64,000 nt of DNA from Tuctoria greenei (taxonomy: Eukaryota > Streptophyta > Magnoliopsida > Poales > Poaceae): positions 89,506,301-89,570,300 of the forward strand of contig JAYESD010000005.1 in assembly GCA_036927565.1 (NCBI GenBank), in the 5' to 3' direction. Positions 20,901-32,900 of the stretch are shown in pieces (the first letter of the stretch is position 1; every line of letters starts with the position of its first letter). Under the pieces are notes generated by a model, which saw only the letters and a list, made by a program, of their open reading frames with translations, was not told the origin of the DNA and did not search any database. A program made the translations under genes and the position numbers.

Positions 20901-23900
20901 TTACAAAGCTTTTTGTTTGTTTGTGGGAGTTCGTCCACGTAAGTTTGGCTTAGATATGGATGTTAGATGGAATGCAACTTACCTTATGTTAAAGCATGTA
21001 ACCCCATATAAAGATACATTTTCTGTTTGGATTGTTACACATTATCCAGGAGGAACTTTGCTCACTGACACACACTGGTATGTTGCTGAAATTATGTTAA
21101 AGTTTCTAGAACTGTTTTACCTTGCAACAGTTTCTTTATCTGGAATTTACTATCCCACTTCTCCTTTAATGATGCATACTATAATTGAAGTTGTTGATCA
21201 TCTAAATCAATATGAAAATGATGACAAATTTAGGCCTGTGGTGCTTCCAATGAAATCAAAATTTCTTAAGTATTGGGGTGATATACCTCTCCTGTACTCT
21301 ATTGCATTCATTTTAGAGCCTAGAGCTAAACTACAGGATTTACCAATGTTCTAAATTTGTTATCTCAATTACTTAATCGTGATTATAATTCTTATTACAA
21401 CAGTGTTAAAACTGAACTAAATAGGTTGTTCTCTAAATATGAGACTAAGTTTGGGTCTGTTAGATTGAACAGACCTTCACAAACAAACACGGCATCTGGT
21501 AAGCAGGTAAGTTCATGGAATCGAATATATGGTAGAGCTTCTACTTCTACTTCTGCATCTACCACCACTTCTGCTACACTAACTTGTAATGTATCTGAAT
21601 TATCCTCATACTTAGATTCTGATTCCATTTCAGATTTTGATGATTCATTTAGCATTCTTACTTGGTGGCAGGAACACAAAAGAACTTACCCAGTTTTGTC
21701 TATCTTAGCTAAAGACATCATGATTGTGCCTGTTTCTACTATTTCCTCCGAATCTGCTTTTAGTTTATGTGGCAGGTTAATCGAGGAGCGTCGTCGTGCT
21801 CTCACTCGGGAGCACGTTGAAATGTTATCTTTGATCAAGGATTGGGAGCAAGGTGATCAGAGGCAACAACACAATATGGTTGATGAAGATCTGGTGGAGA
21901 AGATGGACAACCTGTATTTGGATGATTGATTCTGTTCACTGTACACTGTTGTGCTAGTCTGGTCTGGTGTAGGTTTTGAAGTTTGAACATTGAATGAACT
22001 GTTTTAATTTGATCACTAAAAGAGTTGGTTGTACTCTTTTTTCCTTTAGGGTTTTCTCCTCATGTAGAGGTTTTACCTAAAGGTTTTTAATGAGACAGCC
22101 ATTGTAAAAACTCTTTTAAGCCTGGTGATCTGAAATTCGAAATAATTCTGTGTATAATTCTATCTTCTTTTTTTGTATTTTCTGTGATGCCTTTTTTTTT
22201 TCACCCGTGCTTCGTGCCGGCCCGGCCCGCCCGGCACGGCCCGGCCCGAGAAAAGGTTCACCGTGCCGTGCTCGGGCCTGATCCTTCAGCCCGCGTGCCA
22301 GCACGGCACGACACGGGAATGAATCGGGCCGTGCCGGGCCCATGCATTTTAGGCCCGAGCCCGGTCGTGCTCGGGCCGGGCCGGCCCGGCACGGCCCGTT
22401 GGCCACCTATAAGTTGTCGCTTGTATGGGTGGTCGTCATCCGTCCCAACAGCTTGCGCCGACAGGTGGACCCGGTCATGGCATCTCTGTAAGATCCAATA
22501 TGGAAGCAATGTTTTGCTCCGTTCCCCTTTGCTGGCTTCCGTCTCCCTCTCTCAGCCAAATCCAAATTGGGTTCGTCTGTGCACTGCCATCTCTCCACGA
22601 TTCCACCGGGGCAGTGCCACACCTAACCCCTCCTTTCCGCTTTCAATCAGATGTGGTTTCCAGGTGCTTGGGTTGAGTACAACGAATGTTGAGTTTAACC
22701 TTATTTTCTAGAATATTCTAGAAGTAAGTGTTAGGAAGAGTCCAACTAGGATTAGGAGTAGAGTCCTAATAGGATTAGTAAATTAAAGGGGAGAGTCATG
22801 TTCTGCCCCTTATAGATAAAGTTGAGTTAGGGTAGGATCCATAATGGATTGCACTTGTAACTTTTCTTAGTTTGGGGCTATAAATAGCTGCCAATACCAG
22901 GGTCAAATCATCAAACAATTTAGTACTGGATTTTCAAGTTGAATTATTGTTCGAAATTCTAACAATTGGCAATCAGAGTCTAGGAAAGAGATTCTCTGCT
23001 GCCCCCGGGAGGGTGCCCCCTAGGGACAGCAAGAGGAAAGGAGGTGCACGAGAGCGACGTGTTCCTGCAAGGAGGCCCATGAGGAGGAACAAGCACGGAT
23101 CTAGACGAACAAATCTTATGAGTTAAAAACAAACGGAAAGCAAAGCTCACTAGCGATTTGGCTAAGCGCTTGGGATGCAGCGGTCTGGGCCACCTCACCC
23201 GCCTCGACGGCAGCCGCCCTCTCCCTAGCCGCCCTGGCAATGTCAGTCCGAGCGACCTCTACTTCGGCTCGGGCCGCATGAGCTTTGCATGCGTCCGTGT
23301 CGCATCATCCCGAGCAGCCTCGGCCCCAGCACGAGCCGCCGCGAGCTCCGCCACGGCCTCAGCAAGAACCGCGACGAGCTCCGCCCCGCCTGAGCACGAG
23401 TCGACGTGAGCTGATCCGTGGCTTAAGCGCGAGCCCGCACGAGCTCCTCGCAGGCGACTCGTGTGATCCACGGCTTCAGCGCAAGCCCGCACGAGCTCCT
23501 CGCACGCTGCCGACAACTCGGATCCGCAGGCGCAGGCCTGCACGAGCTCCTCACGCGCCTTCTCCAACTCGGCCTCCACGAGGCATTGATGGTCCATGGC
23601 GTGACGAAGGCACCGCGACTGTTCGGCATCCCGCTGCATCAGCCTTGCGAAAAAGGTGAGTTCAGGACCCCACAAGAAAGAGATTGGAGGAACAATTGCG
23701 ACGAAAGTGACAATAAAGACTTACGCGACCACTGGGAACCGTCCACTTGATCCGTTGGAACGTGTTAAGAACGCGATCGCACCCGACCTCAAGGCTCGCC
23801 CGAGCGTTAACGAGTTGGGATCAGGAAGGCGAAGTCCTCGTGGACACGCTCCCACTCGACGCGCTCCGCAACACCGTCGGGGTCGGACGCCGCCTCATTG

Positions 23901-26900
23901 CCCGCTGACGCCTCGGGCCACTACAGCGCCAACGCTGGCGCATGACCATCGGGACCAGGGCCTCAGGAGTGAAGCTCGAGCCCGAGCCCTGATCGGATTC
24001 CATCGCAGGCGCCCTAACCAGCGGCACCAGAACGACCTCCGAGGGTGCCACTAGGGAGCTCACTCCTGCAACCGAAAGGAGGGTCGCCTCCGACGACGAC
24101 CCTCACGTCGATCACTCTGCCCTCCAAGGTAGGGTGCGCTGGTGACTCCACACTACCTGGCATCGCCGCAACCGCTCCGACAGTGGGCGACGGCGACGCT
24201 GAGGCGACCGGCGTCTCAACGACCTCACCCATGGCGAGTCGAGCAGGCACCACGTGTGACAGAATAGACGGTGATGGGGACAACTGCTCCTCCGCCGTTG
24301 TCACCTATGAAGGCGGGGGCTCGTCTCCGCTGGGCCCCTGGCAACAACTCCAAAGTACGTAACTCCTACGCCATGAAACCCGTAAGAAATCGTACAAGTT
24401 CTGTTTCATGAACGAAAACGAAAAACGAAGGACACTCACTTCGACGAGCAGTGAAAGATAGCTCCCGCCATGCCACTAGACCCTTCCTGGACCACGCCCG
24501 TTGGGGGACCACTGGAGTGGCGGGCGAGCCGACACGGTCGAAAGGGGACCAGCCCGGCTCCCGAGCGCTGGGCCAACACCAGCCGGGGAGGGGTCAAGGC
24601 CCCGGAGCGACCCGCGGTTGGCTCATCCGCAAAAGGGAGGGCACACTCAATGCATGCCCTCGCCTTTTTCGAGCTTGATCAGCGATGGGACCCGCTGCCT
24701 GCTTCCGACCAGCAATGCCTGCCTGCGACTTGAACCCGTTCGTGTCGGATTCGTCCGAGCCGAGCAATCCCGACGTCTCGCAGAAGGATTTGTCAGCCGC
24801 CCTAGCACCTCCGGCTGTGCCTTGCGCTATCCCGACGTTGCCCGTTGCACCACGCGCTCTCCAGGCGTCCTCGACGTCAACTGCTACGCCGAGCGCGGCC
24901 ACGGCGTCACCGACGCCACCGCTACACCACGCGCGGCCTCGACGTCCCCTGCTGCGCCACGCGCGGCACTGGTGTCCCCGACGTCGTCTGCTGCACTAGG
25001 CGCGACACCGGCGTCCACGACGCTCCCAGCTGCGCCACGCGCGGCACCGACGTCCCCTGTTGCGCCACGCCTAGTATCGGCGTCCCCGACGTTGCTTGCT
25101 GCACCAGGCGCGACATCGGCGTCCCCGATGTCGCCTGCTGCACCAGGCGCGACACCGGCGCCCCCGACTTCGCCTGTTGCGCCACGTGTGGCCCCTGCGT
25201 CACGGTATGCCAATCCCACTCATGTTTATCAGCGACGAGCGCGGGTTGGTGTTCCGACTCCTTCCGCACCGAGCCTCCGGTGTACCACCCCCCACTACTC
25301 CACCGTGACCCTAGCCACGTTCACCCGATGGTGACCAGGCGTGCCGTTGGGGTCTTCCGGCCGGTGGAGCGATTCTCCAGGGTCATCCTCTCCTTGACGA
25401 CCTCCCCACTGCCTGCCTCCTCACCCATCTCGCCTATTCCCTCCTTTGTTCGTAGCGCCCTCGCCGATCCTCACTGGTGTCGGGCTATGGAGGAGGAGTA
25501 TGCGGTCCTGCTTGGTTATTTACGCATAAGAGGAAGGCGGATGGGTCTCTGGAGAGGTACAAGGTCCGGTGGGTTCTTCGGGGCTTCACTCAGCGCCCCG
25601 GTATTGACTACGACGAGACCTTCAGCGCGGTGGTGAAGCCTGCGACGGTTCGAACCGTTCTGTCGCTGGCTCTCTCGCGTTCTTGGCCTATCCACCATTT
25701 GGACGTAAAGAACACCTTCTTCCACGGCACGCTAATGGAGACGGTGTACTGCAGTCAGCCGATAGGGTTCGTCGATTCAGCTCATCCAAACATGGTATGT
25801 CGGCTGAACAAGTCCCTGTACGGTCTGAAGCAGGCACCTCGGGCTTGGTACAACCGGTTCGCCTCCTTCTTGGTCTCGCTCGGCTTCGTCGAGGCCAAGT
25901 CGGACACCTCTCTCTTCATTTACAGGCGTGGGGGTGAATATTGTGTACCTCCTCCTGTACGTCGACGACATCGTCCTCACGGCGTCCAGTCCGGTTCTTC
26001 TTCAGCGCACGATCTCCGCCCTGCAGCAGGAGTTCGTGATGAAGGACCTATGCCAGTTTCACCACTTCCTAGGCGTTACGGTCGAGCACCACCCGGGTGG
26101 CCTGTTCCTCCACTAGCGCCAGTACTGCCTGGGCATCTTCCAACGAGCGGGCATGGCTAATTGCAAGCCGTGCTCCACTCCGGTGGAGGTCTCCTCCGCC
26201 GACAACGCTCCTGTCGCTGACCTCACCATTTACAGGAGTCTTGCAGGTGCTCTCCAGTACCTCACCTTCACCAGACCAGACATCTCCTACGCGGTTCAGC
26301 AGGTGTGCCTCCACATGCATGATCCGCGGGAGCCGCATCTCACCGTTGTGAAGCGGATCCTTCGGTACCTGCGCGGCACCCTCAACTACGGGCTCCTCAT
26401 TCGGGGTGACTCAGCTTCTGAGCTGGTCGTCTACACTGACGTTGACTGGGCGGGTTGCCCGGACACCCGTCGGTCCACCTCAGGTTACGCCGTCTTCCTG
26501 GGTGGCAACCTCGTCTCCTGGTCCTCGAAGCGGCAGCCCGTGATGTCGCGCTCGAGTGCTGAGGCGGAGTACCGCGCCGTAGCCAACGGCGTGGCTGAGG
26601 CCTCCTGGCTCCAGCAGCTGCTTCAGGAGCTTCACTCCGCCGTCGCCCGGGGCACGTTGGTCTACTGCGACAAAGTCAGCCCCGTTCAACATCAGTGCAC
26701 GAAGCATGTGGAGATTGACCTCCATTTTGTTCGTGAGCGGGTTGCATGTGGCGCGGTTCGTGTGCTCATCGTCCCGACGACGTCATAGTTCGCCGACATC
26801 TTCACGAAGGGGCTTCCGTCATCGCTGTTCTTTGAGTTTCAGTCCAGTCTCAACATTTGTCGTGGCTAGAAGTTGAGACTGCGGGGAGGGGGGGTGTTAG

Positions 26901-29900
26901 ACTATGTATTAGGGAGTCAGAGGTATTTTAGAACTTACCTAATAGGCTCCTTGGAGGACAAGTCTTGTACCCCTATATATTGTACCCTTGACATCCTTGG
27001 TTAATCTAATCTATCTATTTCCTCCAATAGTGAGTGATAGTGATGAAGGTTCGGGTGAGGATGATGGTGGAGAAGAAAGTGATCCTACAATTACCGATGG
27101 GTTTGGCGATGGATATTGAGACAAACTTGAGAGATGCGGGTGTTATCTAGTACTATCTACTATCTATTAGTTATGTTGAACTTTTAGTCTATTATGTTGA
27201 TTTTGTTGAACTACTTGAATTTGCTAAATTGCTACTTTTATCCTTATCTATTTGAGATTTGGGACTGTATTTTCCTATTTTTACATATTATTAAGGTGTG
27301 GCATTGCCTTACACCTTATCGTTTAAAAGGTAAAAGGAGGTTTGTCGCCTTGCGTCGTCTTGCCGCTTTAATAACTATAGATACTGATTATTGAATTACT
27401 TTAAAATTCTTTAAAAACTGTATTATCTTTGTATATTATTCTGTAGCAAAGCACAGGCGGTCAGCTAGTAAGCTCAAAAAACTAGCAAAAAAGGGCCTAG
27501 TGACAAGTAGAATTTTATTTCAATGGAATGTGAAATTTAAATTTGTTTTGTACTTTTGATTCAATATTTCAATTCCATATACTGAAGACCCATAAACATC
27601 AGGATGTCAAATTATCATCCGCAATCGACTCAAAGCAGGTGCCATAATAGTAAAGTGTAGCATAATAACCACTATTGTTTAACAACCAACATAGTATCAT
27701 AACACTATCCCTAACATTGAAGACATAGGGCTCCAATCAAAATAGCATGACGCTCCCCCTCCCGCCTCCCCTCCCGATCCCCACCGCCACCACGACCACC
27801 GCACCCTGCCGCCCACCGGCGGAATGCTTCCTCAACTGAATCCCGGGCGTCCTCAGGCCGTCGCGGAGCCATGGATGGCGATCGCCCGACGCTCGACGTC
27901 AGCACCTGGAACTTCGCAACTGGGAAAGACTTCCAAAGAAAGGTGTTGCATCTTCTCTCTTCCTCTGTTCACCGCCCCTCCTCCTCCACGGAAGATGCTT
28001 TCTTCATGCTAGCAGTCTTTAGACGATTCACCTTTTGGCTAACGGTGGAGTCAGTTGGCTGGGCGCCCAATGCCGCCCTTGGCGGCACCCCGCGAGGCTT
28101 CCATGCTTTCATGGCCCGCGACCGACACTTCCGGTTCGCGATGGCCTCCCGCCACGTTGGTCGGATGGTTCGCTCCCTTAGCAGTGTGACTACTGCACAC
28201 TTTGATGTCTACTTCTTCTCCTGGCATAACGGGGGTCCAAACTGGATTAGGGACCTCCGCATTTGGCGGCAGGAAGAAGATGCTTGGCATTCGGTCCCCC
28301 AGAAAAAATCTTATCGTAAACTCAAAAAAGTTTCATTCGCGATGCCTATCCGACAACCTTCCCCTACCGTTGCCCACAATCCAGGTCAAGGGCACCACCT
28401 CAACCACGCCCAGTCGATTCAGCAACATTGCATCAGGGTCGACTCGCTAGACTGCCCCATCCCTGACCACCAGAGCACTGACCAATCATATTGTCATCCC
28501 TGTGAACAATGCCTTCCTTAAACTTTGACAGTCATTCTTCCCCAACGTTCCCCAACGACCCAGTGCATACCACGGGACGCCCGACCACCGCTGACCACCG
28601 TACTCTGGTGAACTTCGTTGCTCCATCCATCCTCGAAAAGGGCCCACCCAAAATATGAAATTTTGCCGACCAAAAGCGGACCCACACGACAGCCAGACTA
28701 CCCGCCGCCAAATCCAAATCGGATCTAGGCCCCCCAAATATTCAAACTGGAGTGGTCAATGGACGGCCCCACACAACAGCAAACAACACAAGCAGTCCAC
28801 ACGACATCCGGTATGCAAACACGGCAACCGTCCGAGAGAAGGAACAAGCATTTACTACAAGAGTGGACTATTGGCCGACCAACCACCTATAAAATCCGCC
28901 ACATCGGGAGAATATCTCCGCAATCAATAGTTTCACTGGCAGACCCACAGCGGAGACCAAGTTGACCCTTCCCAATGCAAACGCCGACCAATCTTCTCAC
29001 ACAGGACCCTCCATCGGGCACAACAACAACTCCTTAATTCCTCACGATTGCTACTTTAGATGTTTCAGCCCGAATCATTTCGCTGCCTCCTGTCGCGCGT
29101 CAGCACGCTGTTTCCGCTGCCTGTTGCCAGGACATCAAGCTGCCTTTTGCACTTCAACCTCCAGACGTGTCTGTTGAAGTGAATCACATATTCTAGAATG
29201 AACTAGAGATTGGGGGTGTCCGGATCGGATACGATTGGTTATTAGAGATAGAGCTAGAGTTTAAGTCCAAATATTTTAGGAAGAGTCTTAAAGAGTTTTG
29301 GAGGTGTTTTTATCTGTAAAGGGCCTTTATATACAGCCGTGCGCCCCCGGGAAGAATCAAGAAAATAAGAAAATAACTTTTGTATCTGGATTTCCAACAA
29401 TCGGTATCAAGAGTTAGATTATTTGTAGATCCTGTCTGCCCTCGGGAGAATGTGCTCCCGGGGGTGGCAACGAGTCGAGGAAGGTGAGGAAGGCATCCGC
29501 AGCATCCGGCGGACGAAGGCGGCGGTTGGGTCTGGCACAAGGGTTGGATCCGTCGGTAGGTGGCTCGATACGCGACAGCCTAAGGCGAAGCAGCGGCAGG
29601 GCGGTGGAAGGATTGCCGCACGACGGCAAGCGCGTTGCAGAGGCGTCCGGATCTCGACGTGCGAAGGGACTATTGGGTGAGGCAGCTGGCGCGGATCAGC
29701 TCGACCGGGAGTTTGCGAAGCTGCTCATCCTGCTGAGCAGGGAGTCGATCGGAATTTGGCGGGAGTCGATCTAAGCAGCTGTCGGCGAAAAAATCGACGG
29801 CCCCGTGGACGGGAGCCGCTCGCGCGTGGGATAGCCGGCTGTAGAGCTGGCCGCAGAATCCTCGTGGCAAGTGCGGGATTCGACGCTTGGGGCTGCAGAC

Positions 29901-32900
29901 GTTACGAAAGTTCGCTCAGCGAGAACTGACGGCTACCGGGGTGCGGGTGGTGCGGCTAAGGAAGCAGGTGGGCAACGCACGCGAGATCGAGCGCGCAGGC
30001 ACTGAGTTGCGGGAGTCAACAGGCTGACGTTTGCTAGGTTGGATCCAGCGGGTGCGAGTCTTCCAGCCAGGTGGTGCTCTCTGAGGACACCTGAATCAGT
30101 AATGTGTGGACCTGGTTGCACGTTGATCAAAAGGAAAAGATTCCCTTAGTGACGTGGGTGCTGCTTGGTCACGTGGTAGATGTAAAGACCGAGGAGGTGT
30201 TGGGCATGTTTTCCTGCACAGAGAAGAGAACGGTCACAGGTCTCAGCCAATGTTGCATGCAAGGAGAGAGAAAAGCTAGAAGTTTGATGACTTGGGTGTT
30301 GCTGTGTTGGCTGCGTACATGCAGCAGACACATGTTCGGACTGGTGGCAGTTTTGTTTGGCTACGTGCACCAAAAAAATGTATCAGTTGAACCAAAGGAG
30401 GAGGTGATTGAGAAGAGGTTGAGTGCTTGGGATGATGTGTTCGTCCCACTCAAATTCATGCTCGGGATGATGTGTTCGTCTCAGGAGATGATATGTTCGT
30501 CTCGGAGATGATGTGTTCGTCCCAAAGTCGTACGGAATGATGTGTTCATCCCAAGGGGTGATATGTTCGTCCCATTGTCATCCAAGATGATGTGTTCGTC
30601 TTGGGGGGTGTAGTGTGTCTACATCCTAAATTAGTGTGTCCTAGAAAACGTGATTAAGGAGGTGTGTTGAAGTTAATCACGTATTCTAGAATAAACTAGA
30701 GATTAGGGGGTGTCCAGATCAGATACGATTGGTTATTAGAGATAGAGTTAGAGTTTAAGTCCAAATATTTTAGGAAGAGTCCTAAAGAGTTTTGGAGGTG
30801 TTTTTATCTGTAAAGGGCGTTTATATACAGCTGTGTGCCCCCGGCTAGAATCAAGAAAATAACTTTTGTATCCGAATTTCCAACTGTGTCCTGGTGTGGA
30901 AGCCCAAGTACACACAGCCCCCCAAACTTAGCTCCTGCACGTCTACTGTGTACAACACGGTGACAGTAGAAAGGTCGAGCTGTACCGCACGAACAGATAT
31001 GGAACCACGACAGAATAACCTGGGTATACTGCCAGCCTCACACGTGCAACTGCAAAATCCACCCGTGCAGAACACAACCCCACACCTTCCGCCTCCATAT
31101 TTAAGCCCACCTAGATCCACAGCACCGCCGCACAACACCACCCCCCATTATTGTAAGGTGTAAAATGGGAATTAGGGTTTCCAATAGAGTGTCTAGAGTA
31201 CATGTAGCCTCTAGGGCTAGATACATGGGCCTGGCCCAATAAACCCCACATACACAGTCCAAGACCCCCCCCCCCCCCCCCCCCCGCGCAGTCCCAACAT
31301 CTAACCGCGGCAGATGTTGAGACTGGACCGAAACTCGGAGAACAACGACGAAGGGAGACCCTTCGTGAAGATGTCGGCGAACTGCGACGTCGTCGGGACG
31401 TGGAGAACCCGGACCTTGCCACAGGCAACCCGCTCACGAACGAAGTGGAGGTCGATCTCCACATGCTTCGTGCGCTGATGTTGGACGGGGTTGGTGAAGA
31501 GGTAGACGGCGCTGACGTTGTCGCAATAGACCAACGTGCCCCGAGCGACGGGGGAGTGGAGCTCCTGAAGCAGCTGCTGGAGCCAGGAGGCCTCAGCCAC
31601 ACCGTTGGCTACGGCGCGGTACTCCGCCTCAGCACTCGAGCGCAACACCATGGGTTGTCGCTTCGAGGACCAGGAGACGAGATTGCCGCCTAGGAAGACA
31701 GCGTAACCGAAGGTGGACCGACGGGTATCCGGGCAACCCGCCCAGTCAGCGTCGGTGTAGACGACCAGCTCAGAAGACGAATCACCCCGAAGGAGAAGGC
31801 CGTAGTCGAGGGTGCCGCGATGAGATGCGGCTCCCGCGGATCATGCTTGTGAAGGCACACCTGCTGAACCGCGTAGGAGATATCTGGCCTGGTGAAGGTG
31901 AGGTACTACCTGCAAGACTCCTGTAAGTGGTGGGGTCTGCGAAAGGAGCACCGTCGGCGGAGGAGACCTTCGCCTGGGTGTCCACCGGAGTGGAGCACGG
32001 CTTGCAATCAGCCATGCCTGCTCGCTAAAGGATATCCAAGCAGTATTGTCGCTGGTGGAGGAACAGGCCGCCCGCGTGGTGCTCGACTGTAACGCTCAGG
32101 AAGTGGTGAAGCTGGCCCAGGTCCTTCATCGCGAACTCCCGCTACAGGGCGGAGATCGTGCGCTGAAGAAGAACCGCACTGGACGCCGTGAGGACGATGT
32201 CATCGACGTACAGGAGGAGGTACACAGTATCACCCTCCTGCCTGTAAATGAATAGCGAGGTGTCCGACTTGGCCTCGACGAAGCCGAGCGAGACCAAGAA
32301 GGAGGCGAACCAGCTGTACCAAGCCCAGGGTGCCTGTTTCAGACCATACAGGGACTTGTTCAGCCGACAGATCATGTCTGGACGAGTTGAACCAACGAAC
32401 CCTGCCGGCTGACTGCAGTAGACCGTCTTCGTCAGTGTGCCGTGGAGGAAGGCGTTCTTGACGTCCAACTAGTGAACAGGCAAAGAACGCGAGAGAGCCA
32501 GCGAAAGAACGGTGCGAACCGTCGCCGGCTTCACCACTGGGCTGAAAGTCTCGTCGTAGTCGACACCGGGGCGCTGAGTGAAGCCCCGAAGGACCCACCA
32601 GGCCTTGTACCTCTCCAGAGACCCATCCACCTTCCTCTTATGCGTAAATACCCACTTGCCTGTGACAACATTGCCACGACCAGGACGGGTACCAAGTCCC
32701 AGGTCCGATTAGCAAGCAGGGCCGCATACTCCTCCTCCATAGCCCGACGCCAGTGAGGATCGGCGAGAGCGCTATGGATAGAGGAGGGAATAGGCGAGAT
32801 GGGTGAGGAGGCAGGCGGTGGAGAGGTCGTGGAGGAGAGGACGACCCCAGAGAACCGCTCCACCGGCCGGAGGACCCTAGCGGCATGCCTGGTCACCATC

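Larger units (their letters stand above)
18834..22411 (+). mobile_element. Complete hAT DNA transposon, 3578 bp, 8-bp target duplication
   Basis: AGTTGTCG occurs at 18826-18833 and 22412-22419, the 8-bp duplication of hAT elements. The ends are inverted repeats starting TATAGGTGGCCA on both sides and continuing into a (C)GGGCCGTGCC block. Both subterminal 200-bp regions are packed with GGCACGGCCCG-type words in both orientations, likely transposase binding sites, and contrast strongly with the AT-rich transposase gene inside. The transposase lies on the plus strand, antisense to CNX2. Frame breaks in the transposase indicate loss of autonomy. Confidence 0.9.
24790..27029 (+). mobile_element. 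5'-truncated Ty1/copia element (linker, RT, RNase H, 3' LTR)
   Basis: Same family as the copia element at 31149-36131: shared linker, RT and RNase H blocks, and an LTR of similar size. It begins in the repetitive Ala/Pro-rich linker between integrase and RT, so gag, protease and integrase are lost. It ends with polypurine tract GGGGAGGGGGGG and a 135-bp LTR. Confidence 0.75.
29172..30885 (+). mobile_element. Non-autonomous LTR retrotransposon (LARD/TRIM-like), 1714 bp
   Basis: LTRs at 29172-29399 (228 bp) and 30665-30885 (221 bp) share start TGTTGAAGT and most of their length. GTGTC is duplicated at 29167-29171 and 30886-30890. A degenerate primer binding site (CGGTATCAAGAG) follows the left LTR and AAGGAGGTG precedes the right. 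The ~1.27 kb interior has no gag or pol, so it depends on another element's proteins. It carries a tandem array at 30431-30600. Confidence 0.8.

Noticed and set aside
30431..30600. CRISPR-like array
   Set aside because: The repeats are short with variable spacers of 5-20 bases in a plant LTR element; no cas genes and wrong spacer geometry.
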